Of a DNA stretch of 41,425 nt, positions 36,079 to 41,425 are shown piece by piece. The position numbers and the translations under genes are program-made. The notes below the pieces were generated by a model, which was not told the origin of the DNA, ran no database searches, and saw only the letters and a list, made by a program, of their open reading frames with translations. Source of the DNA: Clostridia bacterium (lineage in GTDB: Bacteria; Bacillota; Clostridia; UMGS1840); the NCBI GenBank assembly GCA_017468465.1, contig JAFUIN010000004.1:1-41425 (forward strand), written 5' to 3'. Within the stretch, counting starts at the first letter, position 1, and every line of letters starts with the position of its first letter.

Positions 36079-37278
36079 TTAATCCTGTAAGCTTTCTACA
36101 AAATGTGCCAGCCGTTCCATGCCTTTTTTGATGCTGTCCATACCGGTTGCATAAGACCAACGGCAGAAATCATCGGCACCAAAGCCGGAACCGGGCACCA
36201 AAGCAACCAGTTCTTTTTCCAATAAAAGATTGCAAAAATCGTCAGAGGTATGGATGGTAACTCCGTCAAACTTTTTGCCTTTCAGCTTGGAAATGTTCAT
36301 CATAATGTAAAATGCGCCCTTGGGCATTCTGCAAGAAAGCCCTTCGATTGCATTGATTTTTTCATACATATAGTTTTTACGTTCTTCAAAGTGTTTTTTC
36401 ATGTCATAAACACAGTCCAAAGAGCCGTCCAATGCTGCGATTGCAGCCGCCTGTGCAATAGAGTTGGGGTTGGAGGTTGCGTGTGACTGAATGTTTGACA
36501 TCACCTTTGCCAAGCCTTCCTCACAAGCAGTATAGCCGATACGCCAGCCGGTCATTGCATAGGTTTTTGACACAGCATTTACGGTAACGGTGAGCTTCTT
36601 GATTTCTTCTCCCAAGGTTGCAATGCTAACCGTATCGCCTTCGTATATCAAATGCTCATACACTTCGTCGGAAATCACCATAATCTGTTTTTCTACACAG
36701 AAGTCGGCAATTTTTTTAAGCTCTTCTTTGGAATATACAGAGCCTGTGGGGTTAGAGGGACTGCACAGAATCACCGCTACGGTTTTCTCGGTTATTTTTT
36801 CAGCCAGCTCTTCCACAGTAAATTTGAAGTCGTGCTCTTCGGTGGTATCTAAAATCACGGGAACACCATCTGCAAGCTTCACCATTTCGGGATAGCTTAC
36901 CCAATAGGGTGCCGGCACAATGACTTCGTCACCGGGGTCACAGATTGCCATGAAAATATTGGTTAAAGAATGCTTCGCACCATTGGAAATCACGATGTTT
37001 TTCGGTTCGTAATCTAAATTATTTTCCCGTTTTAATTTCCGCGCAACCGCCTGTTTTAACTGCAAAGTTCCGGATGCGGGAGTATATTTGGTCATTCCCT
37101 TGGACAGCGCGTCAATCGCTGCCTGCTTGATATGGTCGGGGGTATCAAAGTCCGGCTCACCGGTGCCAAACCCAACGGCATCAATGCCCTCTGCTTTCAT
37201 TGCCTTGAATTTGGAATCAATGGCAAGGGTGGGAGAAGCAGAAACTGCTCCGCCTTTTTTGCTGATTTTTAAGCTCAT
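36079..37278 (-). CDS. aspB: Aspartate/tyrosine-type aminotransferase, class I
   Basis: A 399-residue PLP-dependent aminotransferase of fold type I, subgroup I-gamma. The PLP lysine is Lys238 in NAVSKTYAMTGWRIGY; SPSNPTG (173-179) and SDEVYEHL (203-210) hold the cofactor, and the C-terminal Arg that binds the substrate carboxylate is in FCRWSYA. The closest match is bacterial AspB, which makes aspartate from oxaloacetate and glutamate. A related aromatic or alanine aminotransferase cannot be excluded. ATG follows TTGGAG. It has its own promoter and lies about 100 bases upstream of pap. Confidence 0.9.
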   Translation of the reverse strand: MSLKISKKGGAVSASPTLAIDSKFKAMKAEGIDAVGFGTGEPDFDTPDHIKQAAIDALSKGMTKYTPASGTLQLKQAVARKLKRENNLDYEPKNIVISNGAKHSLTNIFMAICDPGDEVIVPAPYWVSYPEMVKLADGVPVILDTTEEHDFKFTVEELAEKITEKTVAVILCSPSNPTGSVYSKEELKKIADFCVEKQIMVISDEVYEHLIYEGDTVSIATLGEEIKKLTVTVNAVSKTYAMTGWRIGYTACEEGLAKVMSNIQSHATSNPNSIAQAAAIAALDGSLDCVYDMKKHFEERKNYMYEKINAIEGLSCRMPKGAFYIMMNISKLKGKKFDGVTIHTSDDFCNLLLEKELVALVPGSGFGADDFCRWSYATGMDSIKKGMERLAHFVESLQD

Positions 37279-37376
37279 ACTATCTTTTTCTCCAATCTGT
37301 TATGTTAACCCTGAACGAAATCGAATTTCTCTCAAAAAATGAAAGTTCTTTTTTATTAAATTTCATATCGAATTCT

Positions 37377-37405
37377 ATTTTACTATATTACGCCAAAAAA
37401 AGCAA
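37377..37405 (-). promoter_or_regulatory. Promoter of the aspB-like gene
   Basis: Minus strand TTGCTT (37405-37400), 17 bases, TAAAAT (37382-37377), about 100 bases before the ATG. Confidence 0.6.
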
Positions 37406-37461
37406 GGGTTTTTACAATAATTCTGCAAGTTTTTTATTTGCTTCTGTCATTTTTGACAATT

Positions 37462-39204
37462 TTAGTCCAAACTGTTGAAAAACTCTCCTTTTACTCCTCT
37501 GCGGAACACATCCAGAGTCTCGGGGGTTTCGTCTAAAAAGTAGGGTCTGGCAACAATATGCTCCATTCCCTCCCGGAAGTCTTTATCTCCCCAGTTAAAC
37601 CAAACTGCCGCTTTGATGTTTTTGTAATCGCCCATATGGGTGAACATTTCTTTCATCCATTGCACCTTATCACCACCGTAGGAGCTGGAAGCAAACTCGG
37701 TAACAATCCAGGGAGTATCGGGGAAGGTTTGCAAATATAAATCGTTCAGCCCGTCAAAGGAAGGCTTGAAATCGTTCCATTCCTCGTGATAAAGCTCATA
37801 GAAATAGTTTCCGGTGTTATATTTGGTCACACCCAGAAGCTGAATTTTATCGTTGCCGGGATAATAATTCATATAATGATTAAAACTTGCAGGAGGATAA
37901 TTGCCATACTGGGGATTGAAAATCCAGATGACATTGTCTACCCCTTCCTCTGCAAAGATGTTGTAGATACGGTCAAACACCATTTTATAGATGTCCGGAT
38001 CCTGCAGTGTAACCACACCGCTGTAGGTGCACCAGTCCGTATTCATTTCATTATTCACACGGAACAAAATGGGGTGAGAAAATTCTTTGAATGCTTTGGC
38101 ATATTTGCGAATCTGGTCATCCCACAAGCCGTCGATTACTTCAAAATTGGGGTTTTTTGCAGAATCCAATGCGGAATGGTCAATGGTGCATACCTGAAGA
38201 GTCATCTCGGTGATTTTTCCGTCGGCATAGGCTTCCTCCAGCCCTTTCATCGGCGGTTCTTCCATGAGATAGGTGTAGCCCATACACAGCTCAAACCGAT
38301 AGTCCAGCTTCTGCTGCAGCTCTTCCATGGTGGGCGCCATACCCTCCACAGTAATCAGCTTATAATTGTATACGCCCCAAAGGATATCCTCACGGGTGGA
38401 AAGCTCTTCGTAAAAGCGCTTGGTTTCTTCGTTCCACTTTGGCAGGATGGGCTTGGTTTCTATAAAGGTCATATTTCTGCCCTTTTCCGGGAAGGTCACA
38501 AAGGAAGAAAGAATTTTGTCAATCATTTCACGGTTATATTCTTTGGCTTTTACCATAATTCTATGATACATCTGCCCATATTGTTCATCAAAAACATAAG
38601 CAAAGGTGTAGGCATTCAACTCCACCGTGCTTCCTTCTGCCGGCTGGCGTGTCATGCTGAGAATCCGCACAGGACGGTTTCCTACATAACGGACGGTATC
38701 TTCGTGCAAGGTGATGTTGTTGGATTCCTGATAAGCAGGATTTGCCACATATTTATTGATATACTGGTCAATATACATCAGCGTTTCCACGTAAGGAGAT
38801 GCCTCTCTGGTAAGAAGCACTTCATATCCGTCGCCATAGCCCTTGGCACCGCCTTCCCCACGGGAAAAATCAAAGCGGACATCGCCGGGCAAATCCAGAT
38901 AAAACCCGTTGGGAAAATCTACCACACGGGTGTGGGTTTCGTTTTTGTATACTTTTTTCACATCATAACGATAATCTGCTTTGGTCGGATTGGCAAGCAA
39001 AACATTCCCCTGATATGCCTGAATTGAGGTGATATGGGAAAAATCGCCGGTATATTCATGCAATTTCGGCTGAACGTTTTGTGCATTGGGATGATAAAAG
39101 GAAATGGGAAACAGCGGTTCTTCCTGATTCAACAAAGAACAACCTGCAATGGCACCCAGACAAAGCACCAACGCCAACACAGCCGTAATCAAATTACGCT
39201 TCAT
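37462..39204 (-). CDS. Lipoprotein with GH26-like glycosidase domain
   Basis: A 580-residue exported lipoprotein: basic start MKRN, hydrophobic core and lipobox LGAIAGC with lipidated Cys22. Residues 30-245 form a domain I do not recognise. Residues about 255-570 resemble family 26 glycoside hydrolases: PILFRVNNEMNTDW (acid/base Glu386 candidate), IWIFNPQYG, and WIVTEFASSSYGG (nucleophile Glu503 candidate), then AVWFNWGDKD. GH26 enzymes cut mannans or mixed-linkage glucans. Similarity is by motif only and activity is not assured. ATG follows ACGGAGG. Divergent from a PfkB sugar kinase. Confidence 0.8.
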   Translation of the reverse strand: MKRNLITAVLALVLCLGAIAGCSLLNQEEPLFPISFYHPNAQNVQPKLHEYTGDFSHITSIQAYQGNVLLANPTKADYRYDVKKVYKNETHTRVVDFPNGFYLDLPGDVRFDFSRGEGGAKGYGDGYEVLLTREASPYVETLMYIDQYINKYVANPAYQESNNITLHEDTVRYVGNRPVRILSMTRQPAEGSTVELNAYTFAYVFDEQYGQMYHRIMVKAKEYNREMIDKILSSFVTFPEKGRNMTFIETKPILPKWNEETKRFYEELSTREDILWGVYNYKLITVEGMAPTMEELQQKLDYRFELCMGYTYLMEEPPMKGLEEAYADGKITEMTLQVCTIDHSALDSAKNPNFEVIDGLWDDQIRKYAKAFKEFSHPILFRVNNEMNTDWCTYSGVVTLQDPDIYKMVFDRIYNIFAEEGVDNVIWIFNPQYGNYPPASFNHYMNYYPGNDKIQLLGVTKYNTGNYFYELYHEEWNDFKPSFDGLNDLYLQTFPDTPWIVTEFASSSYGGDKVQWMKEMFTHMGDYKNIKAAVWFNWGDKDFREGMEHIVARPYFLDETPETLDVFRRGVKGEFFNSLD

Positions 39205-39255
39205 AAAAGACCTCCGTCTTTCTCTTCATAAGACTTACATACTCATTCGCATTTT

Positions 39256-39284
39256 ATTATAGCAAACAAATCTCTATTTGTAAA
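39256..39284 (-). promoter_or_regulatory. Promoter of the GH26-like lipoprotein gene
   Basis: Minus strand TTTACA (39284-39279), 17 bases, TATAAT (39261-39256), about 50 bases before the ATG. Confidence 0.78.
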
Positions 39285-39302
39285 TAAAATTTTATAATTT
39301 TG

Positions 39303-39331
39303 TTGATTGTTTTTAGGTTTTGTGATAAACT
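39303..39331 (+). promoter_or_regulatory. Promoter of the PfkB kinase gene
   Basis: TTGATT (39303-39308), 17 bases, TAAACT (39326-39331), about 20 bases before the ATG at 39354. Confidence 0.6.
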
Positions 39332-39353
39332 ACAGAAAAAGGAAGTGACATTT

Positions 39354-40232
39354 ATGAATGTGTTGGCATTTGGCGAAATTTTGTTTGATTGTTACCCCAC
39401 TGACGAAAAAATCGGCGGTGCACCGTTTAACTTTTGTGCCCATCTTGCACAGCTGGGTGCAAACAGCTATCTATACAGCGCTGTCGGTAATGATAATCTT
39501 GGGAAAAAAGCCTTGGAAAAAGCTTTGTTTTTCGGTGTGAATACCCGCTATATACAAACCTCAAAAGCCCACCCCACCGGCATTTGTAAAGTGTCCTATC
39601 AAGGTGACACCCCCACCTATGATTTGAGCCGGATTTCTGCTTATGATGCCATTTCTTTTCAGCCGCTCCTCCCAACCCACTCCTTTGATTTACTTTATTT
39701 CGGCACCTTGGCACTTCGTGAAGAACGCTCAGAAAAAACTTTGGAACAGCTTCTTTCCCACGGAAAATTCGGCACGGTATTTTTTGACATCAATCTCCGT
39801 CAGAACTACTTTTCCAAAGAAACAGTAGAAAAAGGGCTGGTTGCCTCTGACATTGTGAAAATGAATCGGGAAGAATTTGCTTATGTAAAAGAAATTTCAG
39901 CTACAAAAGCTACCGATAACCAAACTGCATTGCAGAAAATCAGCACACTTTACGGCATCAAAACCGCCATTCTCACTTTAGATAAAGAGGGTGCCTGCGT
40001 TTATGACAAAGAAAAAGGTTTTTTCTTTGCACCGCCAAAGGAAACAAGCTTTGTTTCTGCAGTGGGTGCCGGAGACAGCTTTTGTGCCTGTTTTTTGTAT
40101 CACCTGTTCCATGGTGCGTCCATTTTAACCGCATTGGATAAGGCAAGCACTCTATCCTCCTATGTGGTGTCCCGTGAAGAAGCAGTGCCAGCCTATCCCG
40201 ACTGGCTGAAACAGGAATTAAAAAGTGTTTGA
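39354..40232 (+). CDS. PfkB-family sugar kinase, probably fructokinase
   Basis: A 292-residue ribokinase-fold enzyme. The substrate-binding motif GGAPFNFCAHLAQLG lies at residues 22-36, NLRQNYF near 150 and the catalytic GAGDSF near 238, where Asp is the base. The N-terminal pattern GEILFDCYP and GGAPFN are typical of fructokinases, which make fructose 6-phosphate from fructose and ATP. ATG at 39354 follows GGAAGTG. It is divergent from the GH26-like lipoprotein, so both may serve carbohydrate use, but no sugar transporter is nearby. Confidence 0.88.
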   Translation: MNVLAFGEILFDCYPTDEKIGGAPFNFCAHLAQLGANSYLYSAVGNDNLGKKALEKALFFGVNTRYIQTSKAHPTGICKVSYQGDTPTYDLSRISAYDAISFQPLLPTHSFDLLYFGTLALREERSEKTLEQLLSHGKFGTVFFDINLRQNYFSKETVEKGLVASDIVKMNREEFAYVKEISATKATDNQTALQKISTLYGIKTAILTLDKEGACVYDKEKGFFFAPPKETSFVSAVGAGDSFCACFLYHLFHGASILTALDKASTLSSYVVSREEAVPAYPDWLKQELKSV

Positions 40233-40265
40233 AGTTTTTTTGCTCAATTCAGCAATCTATTTTTG

Positions 40266-40292
40266 TGCGTAGCTTCGGCTGCGCATTTTTTT
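40266..40292 (+). terminator. UUCG terminator after pfkB, remnant of an RNA unit
   Basis: TGCGTAGC-TTCG-GCTGCGCA followed by seven T. It is preceded by AGCAATCTATTTTTG, which matches the tail of the RNA family (AGCAATGCATTTTTC in unit A), so it is probably the 3' end of a lost unit that now terminates pfkB. Confidence 0.8.
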
Positions 40293-40304
40293 ATTGGGAA
40301 AGAC

Positions 40305-40333
40305 TTGTTTTTTTCAATAAACTATGCTACACT
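40305..40333 (+). promoter_or_regulatory. Promoter of RNA unit B
   Basis: TTGTTT (40305-40310), 17 bases, TACACT (40328-40333), preceded by TGC (extended -10). The preceding AAAGACTTG is identical before unit C. Confidence 0.7.
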
Positions 40334-40339
40334 ATAAAT

Positions 40340-40528
40340 AACCACACAAATCAAATCGCCTATGATTTGACACACAAAATATTTCAAAAGTATGCAGATT
40401 TACTATTGGTAAAAATGCATGCTCTGTTTTCGCATACTTTTGGTGTTTTGTGCTCAAAGATGTTGAATTTGTGTGGTTACAAAGGAGCTATGCATTTTTC
40501 ATGCGTAGCTTCGGCTACGCATTTTTTT
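40340..40528 (+). ncRNA. Structured small RNA, unit B
   Basis: About 189 nt. Closing stem AACCACACAAAT (40340-40351)/ATTTGTGTGGTT (40467-40478), a side hairpin TCAAATC/GATTTGA, inner stems CACAAAA/TTTTGTG and CAAAAGTATGC/GCATACTTTTG, apex TTGGTAAAAATGCATGCTCTG, tail AAGGAGCTATGCATTTTTC and a terminator ATGCGTAGC-TTCG-GCTACGCAT with T run. The apex and tail agree with units A and C, but the stems do not agree in sequence and still pair. A short frame reading MHFSCVASATHFF across the terminator is not considered a gene. Confidence 0.75.
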
Positions 40529-40540
40529 ATTGGGAAAGAC

Positions 40541-40569
40541 TTGTTTTTTTCGATAAAATATGTTATACT
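40541..40569 (+). promoter_or_regulatory. Promoter of RNA unit C
   Basis: TTGTTT (40541-40546), 17 bases, TATACT (40564-40569), preceded by TGT. Nearly the same as the unit B promoter, 236 bases downstream of it. Confidence 0.75.
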
Positions 40570-40575
40570 GATTTT

Positions 40576-40725
40576 GCAACATAGTTTCATATATGCAAAA
40601 CGAGAGCATACTTTTGTTAAAAATGTATGCTTTGGTTTCATTTATCTCGTTTTGCAGGTAAACTATGTTGCAGTAGTGACCGAAGTGATACATTTTTAGT
40701 GCGTAGCTACGGCTACGCATTTTTT
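40576..40725 (+). ncRNA. Structured small RNA, unit C
   Basis: About 150 nt. Three stacked perfect stems: GCAACATAGTTT (40576-40587)/AAACTATGTTGC (40660-40671), GCAAAACGAG (40595-40604)/CTCGTTTTGC (40646-40655), GCATAC (40606-40611)/GTATGC (40625-40630). The apical region TTGTTAAAAATGTATGCTTTG resembles that of units A and B. The terminator is TGCGTAGC-TACG-GCTACGCA plus six T; TACG is another UNCG tetraloop. It ends four bases before the ribosome site of the Cys-rich gene, so it may act as that gene's leader. Confidence 0.75.
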
Positions 40726-40745
40726 ATTTGGAGGACTGGAATAAA

Positions 40746-40946
40746 ATGATTATTGATATCACAGGAATTGAGTTGGTTCCCGGAAACCACGGGAAAGACT
40801 GCCCCGGAAACGGTGAAAACGGCAATGAATGCTGTTGCGACGAATGCAATTACTTATGTTGTTGTTTAGAATATTTTAAGCCGCAAGACTGTAAAAATTG
40901 TGTCCATACAGAATGTCCTCGAAACGAATCGCAGAAATTGCGTTGA
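40746..40946 (+). CDS. Small Cys-rich protein, unknown function
   Basis: Sixty-six residues with 11 cysteines, grouped as ECCCDEC, LCCC and DCKNC...TEC, after an N-terminal segment MIIDITGIELVPGNHGKDCPG. No signal peptide or membrane helix. The cysteine pattern suggests metal binding or an iron-sulfur or zinc site; I do not recognise a named family. ATG at 40746 is chosen because GGAGG lies 11-12 bases upstream; TTG at 40728 is an in-frame alternative but would sit inside that site. It directly follows the terminator of RNA unit C, with no other promoter seen. Confidence 0.72.
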   Translation: MIIDITGIELVPGNHGKDCPGNGENGNECCCDECNYLCCCLEYFKPQDCKNCVHTECPRNESQKLR

Positions 40947-40970
40947 AAAGTGTGTAAAGTTTTTTCCTAT

Positions 40971-41071
40971 GTCATTCTGAACGTAATGGCTTGCCATGCA
41001 GTGAAGAATCTCTTTTTGCATGATTTTCTCCACTCTTACATCGAGATTCCTCGACTTCGCTCGGAATGACA
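40971..41071. repeat. Terminal-inverted-repeat element, second copy
   Basis: Begins GTCATTCTGAA and ends CTCGGAATGAC, with AATCTCTTTTTG and CGAGATTCCTCGACTTCGC inside, as in the copy at 33091-33184. The middle differs between the two. Typical of small non-autonomous repeats; no gene inside. Confidence 0.75.
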
Positions 41072-41164
41072 CCCGTTGTGTGTTTTAGTCATTGGCTGTT
41101 CTGTCACTCGTTAGGAAACACCCTTATGACAGCTTTATCTATCGGCTTACTCCCGTCTCCCATA

Positions 41165-41203
41165 TAAAAAAAGATGAAATCCATAAGGATTTCATCTTTT
41201 TTA
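41165..41203. terminator. Bidirectional terminator
   Basis: AAAGATGAAATCC/GGATTTCATCTTT stem, loop ATAA, with A and T runs on both sides. Confidence 0.85.
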
Positions 41204-41218
41204 TTTTTTCCACTAATA

Positions 41219-41290
41219 TAAGGCGCAGAGAGTGCTGCGCACGGCACATGGACGAATGAATCATGAATAATGAATAGTGAATAATGGATC
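41219..41290. repeat. Fragment of the composite repeat family
   Basis: AAGGCGCAGAGAGTGCTGCGCACGGCA matches the left end of the copy at 18469, then the sequence passes into ATGAATCATGAATAATGAATAG, a simple imperfect repeat. The rest of the unit is missing, apparently replaced by the insertion sequence that begins at about 41293. Confidence 0.65.
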
Positions 41291-41292
41291 AA

Positions 41293-41425
41293 TGTCAATA
41301 AAGTAGACAGTAAAAAGAGAAAAAATTATACAGACATAAGCAATGCCTCCTTTTGGTTAGGAGTAAGACCATTATTGTGTGAGTGAGGTCTGACAGAATT
41401 GTAAAAACCATTTATGTAAGTAAAA
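41293..41425 (-). mobile_element. End of an IS3-family insertion sequence (cut by window edge)
   Basis: The end starts with TGTCAATAAAGTAGAC, a plausible terminal inverted repeat with the TG tip usual for the family, followed by the 3' end of a transposase. Only about 133 bases are in the window; the other end and target duplication cannot be seen. Confidence 0.72.
41326..41425 (-). CDS. IS3-family transposase C-terminus (partial)
   Basis: The last 32 residues or so read YINGFYNSVRPHSHNNG followed by LTPNQKEALLMSV and a stop at 41326. This matches the end of the integrase (DDE) domain of IS3/IS150 OrfB proteins, typically YN..RPH..L...TP. The frame runs off the right end of the window, so catalytic residues are not visible and intactness is unknown. 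Confidence 0.8.
   Translation of the reverse strand, partial: FTYINGFYNSVRPHSHNNGLTPNQKEALLMSV

Noticed and set aside
37786-39027. Long plus-strand open frame of 413 codons opposite the lipoprotein gene
   Set aside because: It is antisense to a well-supported lipoprotein with signal peptide and catalytic motifs, and its own translation shows no recognisable domain.
40229-40699. Open frame of 156 codons with MHFSCVASATHFF
   Set aside because: It runs through two promoters, two RNA units and terminators. The repeated peptide comes from the shared RNA tail and terminator, not from protein conservation.

Overview
The window looks like a chromosomal segment of a low-to-moderate GC member of the Clostridia (Bacillota), most likely an uncultured gut-type organism. 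The evidence is strong AGGAGG-type ribosome sites, sigma-A promoters of the TTGACA-17-TATAAT type, a type III glutamine synthetase, a B12-dependent ribonucleotide reductase with NrdR boxes, an S-layer-homology surface protein, a Spo0A-box-like operator and several dispersed repeat families. I recognise these repeats as common in gut Clostridia from memory; I ran no search. There is no rRNA, CRISPR array or phage module.

Layout. 0.4-7.2 kb (minus strand): a glutamate/glutamine/asparagine cluster, gltX-glnS-asnA-glnN, driven by a clear promoter upstream of gltX. 7.3-13.7 kb (plus strand): nrdJ under two NrdR boxes, then an aroE-aroK fusion and dgkA, a terminator, and a copper P-type ATPase. 13.8-18.0 kb (minus): a very large SLH surface protein whose natural start codon appears to be ATA, with a leader of about 260 nt. 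18.0-18.8 kb: a gene-free stretch holding a structured small RNA and composite repeats. 18.8-21.5 kb (minus): an NhaC antiporter and an EamA transporter, the latter with an inverted pair of Spo0A-like boxes over its promoter. 21.6-22.6 kb (minus): tRNA-Val(GAC), an array of small palindromes, a four-helix-bundle (S23/IVP-type) protein and a small two-helix membrane protein. 22.6-24.9 kb: TetR regulator divergent from a cation diffusion facilitator with a His-rich tail, then a TRIC/UPF0126 membrane protein. 25.0-27.4 kb (plus): a cysteine-synthase-like enzyme and a GT-C-like membrane protein. 27.7-33.0 kb (minus): uvrB and a frameshifted uvrA separated by repeats. 33.4-39.2 kb (minus): degV, an S4-domain protein, a two-domain PPK2 enzyme, an aminotransferase and a GH26-like lipoprotein. 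39.3-40.2 kb (plus): a PfkB sugar kinase. 40.2-41.4 kb: two tandem structured RNA units, a small Cys-rich protein, repeats and the cut-off end of an IS3-family element.

The most interesting non-coding signal is a family of self-contained RNA units. Each has an extended -10 promoter, a long rod-like fold whose stems differ in sequence but keep pairing, a conserved apical segment and a conserved UNCG-loop terminator. There are one complete copy at 18.2-18.4 kb and two in tandem at 40.3-40.7 kb, plus remnants. The second is the palindrome array and four-helix-bundle gene next to the tRNA. The third is a set of composite repeats that sit directly after the stop codons of four minus-strand genes. 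The housekeeping genes look ordinary apart from a one-base deletion in uvrA, the ATA start of the SLH gene and a Gln substitution in the substrate loop of the cysteine-synthase-like enzyme.
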